DNA of 64,000 nt, taken from contig CM019063.1 of assembly GCA_009667805.1 (NCBI GenBank), forward strand, positions 352,990,942 to 353,054,941. The letters are read 5' to 3'. This DNA comes from Leptobrachium leishanense. Taxonomy: Eukaryota; Chordata; Amphibia; Anura; Megophryidae. This document shows, in pieces, positions 1 through 11,822 of this stretch. Position numbers and translations under genes: made by a program. The notes under the pieces were generated by a model. The model made no database searches. It saw only the letters and a list, made by a program, of their open reading frames with translations, and was not told the DNA's origin. The first letter of the stretch is position 1, and each line of letters begins with the position of its first letter.

Positions 1-410
1 ACTGAGTCCAGCAGGGTACACTATACCATATATTGTCTCTATATGGGGGTCTGTTTTTCAATGTACTAGATCAATCTTAAATCCAAGTTCCTTGTGTAAC
101 GTCTGGTCTAAAATAATACAACACAAACATTATATGTTTTCATGTGTTTATTGAACATAACATGTAAACATTCACAGTGCAGGGTGGAAAAAGTATGTGA
201 ACCCCCTAGCCTAATGAATTCTCCAAGAGCTAATTGGAGCCAGGAGTGAGCCAACCTTGAGTCCAATCAGTGTGATATTATTGGATGTGTTGCTGAAAGC
301 TGTCCTGCCCGTTAAAAACACACACCAGTTTTGGGTTTACTGGTTTCAAGAAGCACTGCCTGATGTGAACCATGCCTTGCGGAAAAGAGCTCTCAGAAGA
401 CCTACGATCA

Positions 411-617
<207 letters not shown>

Positions 618-681
618 TCAGTTAAAGACTTACAGAAATCTCTGGCACATGCTAACATTTTTGTTGACACATCTACAATAA

Positions 682-1451
682 CAGGGGTGTGGAAATTTAA
701 AAAAAATCTACTTGTACAACGGACTAAGTAGTAGTCCAATCTACTTGTCCCTCAGGACGATCAACTTGTCCTGATAATTTCCCAGCTCATGGATATTGCC
801 CCAGCTCATGGATATTGCCCCAGCTCATGGATATATGCCCCAGCTCATGGATATATGCCCCAGCTCATGGATATTGCCCCAGCTCATGGATACTGTCCCA
901 GCTCATGGATACTGCCCCAGCTCATTGATACTGCCCCAGCTCACACATGGATTTGGCCCAGCTCATGGATATTGCCACTCCACTCTCATGGATATTGCCC
1001 CGAGCTCAGACCCCAGACCAGACATGGGGCTGCTGTTTGAATGCTCTATCGGCATTCAGACAGCCGCCCCTGGAGCTCTCCGGCATACTTACCTTCCCGA
1101 GCAGCGCCGATGAAGTCTTCGCGCCTGCGCTCTTTGAAGGACCCCCAGCCGTAATCACGTGGGTCTCCCACATGATCGCGGCTGGGTCCTTCAACGTGCG
1201 GAAGCGCGGAGACTTTGTCGGCGCCGCTCGGGAAGGTAAGTATGCTGGAGAGCTCCAGGGGCGGCTGTCTGAATGCCAATAGAGCATTCAAACAGCCGCC
1301 CAAGCCCCTCGGATGCCGGCAAGCCGGCTCAATGCCGGCTTCCGGTATCGGGGGCGTCCCTGTAATTAGTCCGCAGTCCAGCGGGCTTCTAGCCCGCCGG
1401 GCTGCATCTAAAAAAAAACTACTCGCCCGGATCTTCATTCCCACACCCCTG
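682..1451. mobile_element. TIR element CAGGGGTGTGG, nested in Tc1
   Basis: A 770-bp insertion with inverted ends CAGGGGTGTGG / CCACACCCCTG, flanked by AATAA at 677-681 and 1452-1456; the Tc1 coding sequence resumes directly after it. The interior has three parts. The first is an A/T-rich end block (AAATCTACTTGT), also seen as a relic at 21180-21270. The second is a minisatellite (783-1015). The third is a ~250-bp GC-rich palindrome (about 1040-1290) whose arms carry GGAGAGCTCCAGGGGCGGCTG and its complement around a CACGTG centre. No transposase is present, so it is non-autonomous. The superfamily is uncertain. Confidence 0.8.
783..1015. repeat. Minisatellite, CCAGCTCATGGATATTGCC-type
   Basis: About eleven degenerate tandem units of ~18-21 bp with core CCCCAGCTCATGGATATTG, some with TACTG or ATATG variants. 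The same core, in either orientation, recurs in arrays at 22190, 33848, 34215, 35765, 39283, 41800 and, more diverged, 55208. Confidence 0.9.
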
Positions 1452-1543
1452 AATAAGGAAAACATTAAACAAGACTGGAGTACATGGGAGGACACCACGG
1501 ACGAAGCCATTGCTGTCCAAAAAGAATATTGCAGCACGTCTGA

Positions 1544-1867
<324 letters not shown>

Positions 1868-2373
1868 TGATCCAAAGCATACAAGTAATTCAACAAAAGA
1901 ATGGCTTCAACAAAACAAAATACACCTTCTGGAGTGGCCCAGTCAGAGTCCTGACCTCAACCCGATTGATATGCTGTGGCATGACCTTAAGAGAGCGATT
2001 CACACCAGACATCCCAAGAATATTGCTACACTGAAACAGTTTTGTGAAGAGTAGTGGTCCAAAATTACTCCAGTTCGTTGTGCAGGTCTGATCTGCAACT
2101 ACAGGAAACGTTTGGTTGAGGTTATTGCTGCCAAAGGAGGGTCAACAAGTTATTAAGTCCAAAGGTTCACATACTTTTTCCACCCTGCACTGTGAATGTT
2201 TACATGTTCTGTTCAATAAAAACATGAAAACATATGTTTGTGTTGTATTATTTTAAGCAGACTGTGTTTTTCAAATTGTTGTGACTTAGATGAAGATCAG
2301 AGCACATTTTATGACCAATTCATGCAAAACTCCACGTAATCCCAAAGGGTTCACATACCTTTTCTTGCAACTG

Positions 2374-2954
2374 TACAGTATATATTTCTATATCAAATTT
2401 GCCCCTTAGCACCAATAGCAAAAGGAAGTAACTGCATTATTTGTGCCTGTAGAATATGGATACATCAATATTTTAGCTCAATGTTGAGGTTTAACGTTCG
2501 AGTGGTTCTTTAAGAAAATAGAGAAAAGGAAACAAAAAGCACAACATATACAATACACACAATTTTATCTCATTTTCTGATCTATCATTTTCTGTTTCTT
2601 CTTCCTCTCCATAATTGTAATTTTTCTCATTGACTTCTAAAAACGTAAGGTTTGCACGGATTGAAACAAGCGTTTCTATCCTTTCACAGGTTAGTTTGCT
2701 TGTTGATTTGGTATGAATATTAGCAAGCATAGAGCAGATTTTTTCACAGCAGCAGCAGAACATGCAGGAATCCGCACGAAGTGAGATGCAAGAGGTGTGA
2801 GAGGTCGTTTTGTGCAGAGACCTTGCCACCGTGTTGCTGGAGGGATATGTTTTGCAGAATCCTAAACTATACTGGACAGAACATTAATATGGATCAAATG
2901 GGGACAAATTTAACCTCTTAATTGAAAGTTAAGGCCTGAGAAGACAGAAACTAG
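2374..2954. other. No gene seen
   Basis: AT-rich sequence between the Tc1 right end and the gypsy 5' LTR. A 112-codon reading frame on the minus strand has no recognisable motif and I do not call it. I see no repeat ends here. Confidence 0.5.
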
Positions 2955-3878
2955 TGTAGCGCTGCTTAAAAATTGTGTTTGCTGCATTTAATTATTATGG
3001 CCACCAGAGGGAGACAGAGACATAATGGACTATGCTGGACACAAACTGAACTACAATTTCCATCATGCTTTGCATGAGTACAGGAAGTGGGTGGTGTAGG
3101 AAGAGGAAAGACATCAGCAGCCTCGTGCAAGGGAGAGGCAGAGTGAGCTGAGCGGTGAAAGGTGGAGGACGCACGTGAAACTGACAGGGATCGTGACCAG
3201 GCCAGAGTACAGGCGCTGCCTCAATGGTGCTGGAGATCGAGACGGTGACCCTGCAGAGACCTACCTACGCACCGCTGAGAGGTCTGAATGATAATCTGGT
3301 TCCGGCTGGACCCCGAGTTAGGAGACCGCGATGATCCATTGGGAGTGCAGGCGGTAGATCATTGTATGCAGTGTGGAGATCGGACAAGCAGGGAGCGGAT
3401 CCGGTGGCCCAGTATACAGCGGAGAAAATCCTTGATCGGGTGCTGAACAGATTGTCTATCGGATGGGTGAGAGGCCTCCCAGGCCGCAGCTCCAAAAATA
3501 AGAAATGCATTGTTTAAATCCACAGGGCCCCAACGTGACTAGTCGAAGATTTGTTTGTTTCATTCACTGGCCAGTTGAATACAGTACCCGGGTACCCATA
3601 CTCATTTATACACATACACATTTTTGAGCTATTACTTACAGGACTTACACTCCAGAACTGAGGGGGTTAATCTTTTTCTTTTGCCGCAGCGTGTTTTTCC
3701 CGCGTTATGAAATCCTGTCATTTAAATACCGTACCTACGTTATATATGCTGCTTTATTGGGATCAGTAAAGAATATAATCTATAAAAATCCACAACAGTG
3801 CTGGTGTATATTTATTCCCTAGTGCGGTGAGACTAACTCGAGGTTAAATCAGCGGCTCCTCCGGGAGTGAACGCTACA
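2955..3878 (+). repeat. 5' LTR of the gypsy element
   Basis: It begins TGTAGCGCTGC and ends AGTGAACGCTACA, giving TG...CA termini with short inverted ends TGTAGCG / CGCTACA. It matches 11823-12754 over its whole length. A likely core promoter is the TTATATATGCTGC stretch near 3740, and AATATAATC follows near 3772. Confidence 0.95.
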
Positions 3879-3880
3879 CG

Positions 3881-3898
3881 TGGGGGCTCGTTCTGGGA
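3881..3898 (+). promoter_or_regulatory. Primer-binding site, tRNA-Pro type
   Basis: TGGGGGCTCGTTCTGGGAT lies two bases after the 5' LTR. It resembles the classic tRNA-Pro primer-binding site (TGGGGGCTCGTCCGGGAT) with small differences. Confidence 0.75.
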
Positions 3899-3936
3899 TC
3901 CCAGTCTCTGTGGAAACCGCAATTAAAGGGTTAATT

Positions 3937-5426
3937 ATGGATCCAGACACTGCTGCCAAATGGTGTGAGGAGCAAAATAGCCAGATAGAGTTACGCATAG
4001 TCATGGACATTCCTGCAGACACTTGGGCCGAAGATCAGATTCGCCGGGCCGTGGCCGCGCTGACACCAGATCATCATGGGTTAATTATGGACATTAAAGC
4101 GAATGCAGATACTTCTCACACATATGTTCTTTTTGAGTGGAGAAAGGGTGTTCTGTGTGTTTTCAGGGCGCGAGCGTAAAGCTGACCGACGAGGTGGAAG
4201 TTCAACTAATTCAGCCAAGTGCTCCACGTGGCGATCCCGCGAATATTCCCGCGCCCAGTGCACTGGCCATGATCAGGCCTGAATTTATAGTGGCTATCGG
4301 AGATTTGCTGGCTAAATGTCAAAGAACAAGCCCTCCACACACTAATTTTGGTTATCGACAGTTGAGGAATTTTACAGGAAACGTACCAACTCTGGCGGGA
4401 GAAGAAACCTTCGAAGAATGGGTAGAACAGGCGATGCAGGCTCAGGATGAGTGGGACGTCCCTGAAGCGCAGAAGAAGCAAAGAATTACAGAGAGCGTAA
4501 AGGGACCTGCGTCAGAGGCTGTCAGAAACCGGAAGTTGAGTAAGCAAGACTGCACTGCTTTAGATTACCTAAACATATTACAGGAAGTCTTTGGGCGAAC
4601 AGAAAAGGCTGCTGAGCTCATGTACTAGTACAAACACACCTACCAGCGAAAAGGTGAGAAATCGACTGAATATATGAGGCGCCTAGATAAGATTCTGCAC
4701 CAGATACTTCCTAAGAAAGTGGCCGAACCGGCCACAATAGACAAAATCCGAATGCAGCAGATATTGAGGGGCGCTAAACCTCTAGATCCTGTGATGTTAC
4801 AGCTGAAAACCAGAGAAGGTAACCGAGAATTGAAATACCTGGAACTGATTCGAGCTGTTAGAGAGGAAGAGGCTCTGCTGGAAGAAAAATCCTTAAGGAG
4901 AGGAGAAAGAGTTTACGCACATCCCGTGAGGCATAACGAATATTTGCAAACTGAAGATGATTCGTTGGATACCTATGGATCCGAAGTTGACAGACAAGAG
5001 CATCTGTTTGTTCCTATATCCACAGAGAGTGCTGCCAAAGAGTCAACCATTCTGGTATATAGTGAGATACAAAAGACCGTTAAGAAGGTGCAAGAAGCTC
5101 AAGCTGAACTGGAACAGGCACACACGGACCTGTGCCGAGTACTTTTGAAGGTGGCAGAGACACAGATCGATATGCAGATGTTCCTCACTGACATGCGGAC
5201 AACGGGAGTTGCTGTGGCATCTGGCCAGGGTCCTTCAACCGAGTCACCACGAGCAAGTGCGCCTGTGTCTTCAAAGAAGAGATGTTTCAGTTGTGGGGAA
5301 ATGGGTCATTTCCGAGCACAGTGCAAAAACCAAAGGTCTGAACGAAATAGAGTGGAAGAGTTCCTAAAGGCCTTGGAAGGGCTGCTATCTACCTCACAGG
5401 CGGGAAACGCCAGAGGGCCCAAGTGA
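3937..5426 (+). pseudogene. Gypsy gag, PNMA-like, disrupted
   Basis: This is the structural gag of the gypsy element. The ATG at 3937 opens MDPDTAAKWCEEQN, followed by a small alpha/beta region with IVMDIPADTWAEDQIRRAV. That arrangement resembles the N-terminal RRM-like domain of vertebrate PNMA proteins, which are known to derive from Ty3/gypsy gag. The frame shifts near 4140-4175 and continues through a capsid-like region (EETFEEWVEQAMQAQDEW). An in-frame TAG at 4626-4628 interrupts the capsid. The same frame then runs to a CCHC zinc knuckle, CFSCGEMGHFRAQC, near 5284. Gag ends 4 bases into pol, in a different frame. Two lesions make it a pseudogene. Confidence 0.9.
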
Positions 5427-8287
5427 AGGAGCGAACTAGGTGCCCAATGGTTGAAAACCGCTCCAAATTTCAAGCCAGAACCGAAAGGCCGAGAGGGCCC
5501 GGATTCTTGCCAACTGCTGAGCCTACCAGGACTGAAAGAGTTACTCCCTTAGTATCCGGTCCTATGTCATGGGAAAGCAATGCACACCCAAAACCTCCAC
5601 GAGTCAAGAAGAAGGCTAGGGTACAGCGAACTTGGTCTATACCTTCTGCGGCTACGAACAAGTTTCCTGACCAGCTGATAGGTCCTTCTCCCATCGTTCC
5701 AATCCAAGTGGAGGGAGTCTACACTAAAGCTCTGTTAGACTCAGGGGCTCAAGTGACGTTGAATGATCGAGACTTCTACGAGAAGCACTTGAAACATATA
5801 CCTCTACAGAAATTAAAGGACCTTGGGATCTGGGGTATAGTAACTGAGAAGCTTCCCTATGATGGATATCTACAGGTGAAGTTAGAAATTGGATCCAAAG
5901 TCATCGGACAGTCTGGAGGTTGTGATGCATTGGCCATTATGTGTCCTCGGCCTTCAGGGGCCAACAGAAGCTCTATGATAGTGGGGACGAATACTGATCT
6001 GGTGAGACGTCTTCTGACTCCTATAGTGATGGAAGAAGGTTCTACCAGAGGAGTACACCCGATGTTACGTCCGGTCTATCAACGAATGGTCGAAGAACAG
6101 AGGGCACCTGCCAAAGTGGGGCGTCTGTGGAGATTGGGAGGAACAGAGAAGGTTCTGCAATCAGGAGAAGTGGCGAGTTTCCGGGCTTCAGGCAAGTTGA
6201 ATGGATCACAACCGGGTCCTTATGTGGTACTGGAAACTGATCTCAGTCATGGGAGTGAGGCCGGAGTAGAAGTAATCCCTGAGATAATCTCCACAAGAGC
6301 TTTGAAACGGACACGAGGAAGAATTTCAGTTAGTGTGTGTAATGTGTCTGATTCTCCAGTGATCCTGAAAGCACGAATGCCAATCGGACAAGTGGCTTCC
6401 GTTACACCTCTCTCCCCTACTGATTTAGGGGGAGTGAATAAAGAGATTCCAGCTGAACGGTTCTATCCTAAAGACGCTCCCATCTCGCCTGAGTGGAAGA
6501 AACGACTTCAGTCCCAGATCCTAAAATGGAAGGACTTGTTCTCGAAGGATGAGTTCGACGTGGGTTTAGCTAAGAGTACTGAACATCGCATTCGACTACA
6601 AGAAGATAAGCCGTTTCGAGAAAGGTCAAGACAAGTTCCGCTGGGAGGCTTGGATGATATACGAGAACAGCTAAATGAACTACAGAGGACTAAGGTGATT
6701 CAAGAGTCCAGGAGTCCGTATGCTTCTCCAATAGTGATGGTTCGAAAGAAGAATGGTTCTATCCGTTTATGTATAGACTATCGCATGCTAAATCAGAGAA
6801 CCATTCCGGATCAATATGCCACTCCTCGGATAGAAGATGCCTTACAGTGTTTGTCTGGAGCAAAATGGTTTAGTGTACTAGACCTGCGAAGTGGGTATCA
6901 TCAGATACCAATGCATCCTGAGGACAAAGAGAAGACTGCGTTCATTTGCCCACTGGGGTTCTTTGAGTTCAACAGAATGCCTCAAGGCCTTACGGGGGCT
7001 CCTGCCACATTCCAACGGTTAATGGAGAAGACGGTCAGGGACATGAACCTGATCGAAGTGTTGGTGTATCTAGATGATATTATTGTGTTCGCGAAGACTC
7101 TGGAAGAACATGAGCAGCGGTTGGAAAAGGTCTTGAAGCGGCTCCACGAAGAGGGGTTGAAACTGTCCCTGGAGAAGTGTCAATTTTGTCTACCTTCCGT
7201 TACGTACCTGGGACATGTTGTTTCAGCAGAAGGTGTTTCGACGGATCCTCGAAAGTTGGAATCCGTAGCTTCCTGGCTTAGACCCCGAAATGTTACTGAA
7301 CTTAGATCTTTCCTGGGGTTCTGCTCATATTACCGAAGATTCGTAGGAGGATTTGCCAAGATAGCTCAACCCTTGAATAAGCTCCTACAGAAGGAAGACG
7401 TCGAAGAAGGCTCCAAGGCCTCTGATCGAAGTTCGTCGGCTCAAGGGACAAGGAAGGCTCGAGAATCCATCCAAGGAGAATGGACTAATCAATGTGAAAG
7501 TGCCTTCATGAAGTTGAAAGAGAGTCTAACTCGAGCTCCTGTCCTGGCTTACGCTGATCCTCATAAGCCGTACGAATTGCATGTGAATGCCAGCAGAGAA
7601 GGTCCTATACCAAGTATATGATGGATTGTTGAGGTCTGTAGCGTATGTGAGCCGAAGCCTTACGCCTTCAGAGAAGAACTATCCTACCCACAAATTAGAG
7701 TTCCTAGCCTTGAAGTGGGCGGTAGTAGACAAGCTGAAAGATTATCTGTATGGGGCTGAATTTGTGATAAAGACTGACAACAATCCTCTTACGTACATCC
7801 TTACTACTGCGAAACTGGATGCCATGGGACATCGGTGGTTGACCGCTCTGTCAGGGTTTCGGTTCAGCCTTAAGTATCGCCCTGGAGTGAATAATCGAGA
7901 TGCAGATGCTTTGTCAAGAAGACCCTACACTACAGAATGGACTCAGCTGACTCCAGATGGGGTGCAAGCCTTATGTCAAGGGGCAGAGCGCCGGGTCAAG
8001 GGAGTAGTCGAAGCAGAAGCTATAGGAGGCTGCGGCTGTTCCAGAGTTTTATTGTAATCCTACACAGCTGAGGGATGAAAGTCTGCCTACTTTTTCGAAA
8101 CAGGACCTGAGAGCCGATCAGGCTGGAGATCCTCTGATTGCGTTAACAGTGAAGGCTATAAACGCGGATCAAAGGGAAATTCTACTGACAAATTCCCCAG
8201 AAGGAGCCCGATTGGTATACAAAGAATGGGAACGGCTGAATATGTTGGATGGGGTGGTCTACCGAAGGGGCCCCTCGAACAATGCTG
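5423..8287 (+). pseudogene. Gypsy pol: protease, reverse transcriptase, RNase H
   Basis: It overlaps the end of gag in the -1 frame, as expected for a Gag-Pol fusion. Domains in order are an aspartic protease with LLDSGAQVTL (~5735), reverse transcriptase with IRLCIDYRMLN (~6760), FSVLDLRSGYHQIPM (~6870) and the catalytic YLDDIIVF (~7067), a connection region with FLGFCSYYRRFV (~7310), and RNase H with LTPSEKNYPTHKLEFLALKW and TDNNPLTYIL. The frame breaks near 7595-7620 at the start of RNase H, where the conserved Asp region is damaged, and again near 8040. The gene is cut at 8288-8301 by the L1-type insertion. In a live element it would copy genomic RNA into cDNA in cytoplasmic particles. 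Confidence 0.93.
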
Positions 8288-8301
8288 AAGAGACACAACA
8301 G

Positions 8302-10090
8302 TTTTTTTAAAATTCTTTATTTAAAGATTAAAAATACAAAGAAAGATCATGAAATCAAATGAAAATACGGCCACATATGGCCTGCTAAACCGAAGACGAA
8401 GAGTCCGGTGGCAAAGTCCAGCGTGAATGAAGAAAAATCAAGCGATAAACAATGCGTTCAAAGTTAACGGTCGGTGAAAGAATAGTCCATGCGTGGATCA
8501 AGAAAATCATGCCGAAGTCGTATAGCTGAACATTAAAAACAAAACAGTCCGGGGAATTCGTCGGAAAAACAATTATAACAAAAGGCATATGGAGGGGTAG
8601 GATAATCTTCATCCCGGTTGTATCTCTGGAGGGTCCAGGGGAATACCGGCCGTTGCAAGGTCAGTCCAAGCCGTATCAGGGTCTGTAATGGTGTAAGGTA
8701 CATTAGCATGCGTTACCACCAATGTGCCCGCCGGGCCCCACCGGTAGCGAATTTCTTTTCCTGCGTAGGGATATACGTCACCTCTTTAAAACGACGTCGT
8801 GCCATCAAGGTTTGGAACGGGAGGTCGTGGTAAAGTGCCAGGGTAGATCCCTCGAATTGCACTGGATCTCATGCGCCAGGGGTAGTCATCACCTTCACCT
8901 TGAAAGCCACATCACGAAAAGCTACCACAACATCCCTCGGTGCTCCCGTTAGGGACGATGCAGGTCTACGGACCCGAAATACGGAGCCAACGACATCTGG
9001 CGTATCCAATGGGAGCCCAACGACCTGGAGGGCCAGATGAGTGACATAGGGCAACAGTTCCTCAGCCAAGACCGAATCTGGGACGCCCCTGACCCGTATG
9101 TTACGGCGTCTGTGTTGCGATTCTAATGTTTCCACGGAGCGTATCAGAACCTCCATCTGCGACTGAAGTGCGACAACCTGGTCCGAGAGACGAGCCTGTT
9201 CCAGCTTCATCGCGGAGGTAGTCGTTTGAACCTCCACCACCTGAGCCCGTACTGTAGCGACCTCCTCGCGGACCGCAGCCACTTCTGGTTTCCAGATTTC
9301 TCGTATCTCCCGCAGCTCATTTAAAATTCTGTGGAAGTCGCCTTTTGTGGCAGGAAGATGTTCATCTTCTCCTCTTGTCGCGGAGTCAGCGGAACTCGTC
9401 GCCAGTGAGGCCACTTTCGGCACAGCCACCGTCGCCTGAGGCACCAGTTCCGGGCCAGGGGTTCTATGCGGGGCCCCGCTGCTGTTGGCAGAAAGCTGAG
9501 ATTCGTCAGCTGAGTCCTCGCCAGTCAGAGCCTGAGAGGACGCCACCAGCGCGGCCTTACGCTTTTTCTGCGCCCGCTTCTTCGCCGCCGCGGAGAGTGG
9601 GCGCAAGTCTTGCGACAGGGTCTGAGGGGAGAGCCACATCATCCCCACTCCGTCTCCGCTTGGCCAGGAACCATCATCTTCCCCAGACGATACATAATCT
9701 GGAGGGGGAGGTACAATCACCTTCCCCCTTCCAGTGACAGACCCACCTGTCAGCGTTTCCCTGATATCCCACTGACGGGAGCTCCCCTTCACCGTCCGGC
9801 TATTTGGCATGTCGCTGCAGTCACCACAGGCACAGAGGGTCAGTTCGTTGCTAACACAAGGCTTCAAAAATGGCCGCAGTCACTAGGCCCAAGTCCGGGA
9901 AAACGCTGCAGGGCACCTCTGAACACCCGGTTCGGTAGCCGGTAAGGAGCGCGGCAATCCCCAGACCACTCCGGGGCAACCGAGCACTGCAAGACGCCGT
10001 GTAGGAGGAGCAAAAAGGCGATAAAACGCTGGCTCAATGCGGAGCTCCTCGGAAACACGGCCGCTCGCTGCTGCTGGTAGCTCCCCCCCC
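8302..10090 (-). mobile_element. ORF1-only L1-type retroelement (HAL1-like)
   Basis: A minus-strand insertion flanked by a perfect 14-bp duplication AAGAGACACAACAG (8288-8301 and 10091-10104). It begins on the left with a T-run, the poly(A) tail, preceded by a polyadenylation signal AATAAA. The 1.8 kb hold a 5' leader, an L1-type ORF1 and a 3' UTR. No endonuclease or reverse transcriptase is present. Because duplications are intact at both ends, the lack of ORF2 is not simple 5' truncation. An internal deletion or a half-LINE like mammalian HAL1 fits better. Confidence 0.85.
8869..9867 (-). pseudogene. L1-type ORF1 protein, frameshifted near its C-terminus
   Basis: A nucleic-acid-binding LINE protein. 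The N-terminal ~150 residues are basic and Ser/Pro-rich (AAAKKRAQKKRKAALVA), then comes a coiled coil at ~190-255 (heptads through EIREIWKPEVAAVREEVATV and LVALQSQMEVLIRSVETLE). The RRM-like segment starts at RRRNIRVRGVPDSV, the hallmark of L1/Tx1 ORF1p. The frame ends at VMTTPGA. C-terminal homology (ALARRRF-, GGARRAHW-like) continues in another frame at about 8690-8830, so the gene appears frameshifted. No ORF2 follows. Confidence 0.85.
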
Positions 10091-10104
10091 AAGAGACACA
10101 ACAG

Positions 10105-11753
10105 TTGTTCCTTCCCACCAAACACAGAGAGGGTGTGCTGAGATCATTACATGATGACCATGGACATTTGGGTGCAGAGAGAACTTTTAAGCTGGTGCGA
10201 GACCCTGTATGAGATCTGAAGTTGAGAGTTACTGCCATTCGTGTTTGAGGTGTATTCAGAGAAAGACCCTACCAACTCAAACTGCTCCAATGAGCCACCT
10301 GCAAAGTCAAGGACCCATGGATTTGGTGTGCATTGATTTCCTGTGTTTAGAGCCGGATGCTAGTGGGCAGGGAAATATTCTAGTAGTGACTGATCATTTC
10401 ACCCGTTATGCCCAAGCGTTCTCTACTAAAGACCAACGTGCTCCTACAGTGGCAAAGGTTTTGATGGAGACGTTTTTTGTTCATTATGGCCTACCAAGGA
10501 GAATGTACTCGGATCAGGGCAGAGACTTTGAGAGCCGGCTTGTTGGGCAGTTGCTGGAACTGTTAGGAATTCAGAAGACCCGAACTACTCCATATCACCC
10601 TCAAGGTGATGCCCAACCAGAAAGATTTAATCGCACGCTGTTAAATATGTTGGGGACACTGTCAAACAGAGAGAAGCAGAATTGGAGTCGTCACATAGCT
10701 ACGTTGGTGCATGCGTACAACAGTACGGAGAGTGACGCTACTGGATACTCACCTTACCGTCTCATGTTCGGAAGAGAAGCTTGACTGCCTGTTGACTTGG
10801 CATTTGGGCTATCTCTTGATCAGACGTCTGTGGCCTCTCATAAAAATTATGTGGATAGACTTCGGAAAAATTTGGCTTCTGCGTTTGAACAGGCCCGTTT
10901 GACTTCAGGGAGCAGAGACCAGAGGAATAAGCGAAACTATGACTTGAGAGTTTGAATACAGGATCTACAACCCGGTGATAGGGTTTTGTTGAAGAACTTG
11001 GGTGTTTCTGCAAGGCATAAGTTGGCGGATAGATGGAGTACTCAAGTTTACATTGTCTGCAAGCAACTGCCGGGTCTGCCAGTTTACCAAATCCGACCGG
11101 ATGGAAAGGCCGGGCCTCTAAAGAACTGGCACCAAAATCATCTGTTGCCAGAAGCTGTAAGGATACCAGTTGGAGAAGAACTTTCTTTGCTGAACCCACC
11201 TGTTCTTCGCTCGACTCCCGTTACGCGGTCTCAGCAGACACACGTTGTTGAAGAAAGTGAAGGGAACAGTGAGGAAGGAAGTTTTTGTCTGGACTGCTTG
11301 CACTCGCCTGAAGAAGTCATTCCAGTTTCTGAACGGTGGGAAAGTAACCTGAGGCCTGAGGCTCCTGAATTCAGATTTGAAGTTCCTGAGACTTCAGAAG
11401 TTCCTGGAGTTCCAGAAGATGTTTCCATAGATTATAGTTCTATGCCTTCACTGGAAGGCTCATATTCAGAGGAGGTGTCTGCTCCAGTTGTGGACGAAAG
11501 AATTGAGCCCATAAATGTGGCACTTCCACCCGAAGAGGAGATGATTGAACGAGAGTCTAAACGTTCTATCCGTCCCCCTCAGAGACTCACCTACGATTCA
11601 CCAGGACATAGCACTGAAGAGGCTGTTACCACTGTGCGAAGGTTGCCTGAAGTGTCTGCTATGCTAGCTGAGGTAGTCAGGAGCATGAGTCAACTTGAGG
11701 ATGTATATCTGACCCATTATATGTTTGCTACTGAGCCTGAATATATTGCTTAA
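10105..11753 (+). pseudogene. Gypsy pol continued: integrase and C-terminal tail
   Basis: Pol resumes after the L1-type insertion with an integrase zinc-binding segment (HDDHGHLG, then a frameshift, then CHSCLRCIQRK). The catalytic core has all three acidic positions: CIDFL (~10337), YSDQGRDFES (~10508) and HPQGDAQPERFNRTL (~10590). The frame breaks at 10782-10784 and again near 10950. From 10986 the C-terminal chromatin/DNA-binding part includes VYQIRPDGKAGPLKNWH. It ends in an acidic Pro/Glu/Ser-rich tail of ~200 residues whose function I do not recognise. The stop is at 11751-11753, about 60 bp before the polypurine tract. Confidence 0.9.
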
Positions 11754-11810
11754 TGTAAATGCTGAAATGTCATGTAACTGTTACACTTCCTTGGAGAGAC
11801 CCAAGAGTTC

Positions 11811-11822
11811 AAGGGGGGAGAG
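11811..11822 (+). promoter_or_regulatory. Polypurine tract of the gypsy element
   Basis: AAGGGGGGAGAG sits immediately upstream of the 3' LTR, the expected position for plus-strand DNA priming. Confidence 0.85.

Noticed and set aside
2491..2829. 112-codon minus-strand ORF
   Set aside because: Low-complexity, no motif, AT-rich context; probably chance.
9345..9945. Plus-strand ORFs opposite the L1-type ORF1
   Set aside because: Shadow frames of a GC-rich coding region on the minus strand, where coiled-coil and RRM motifs are found.
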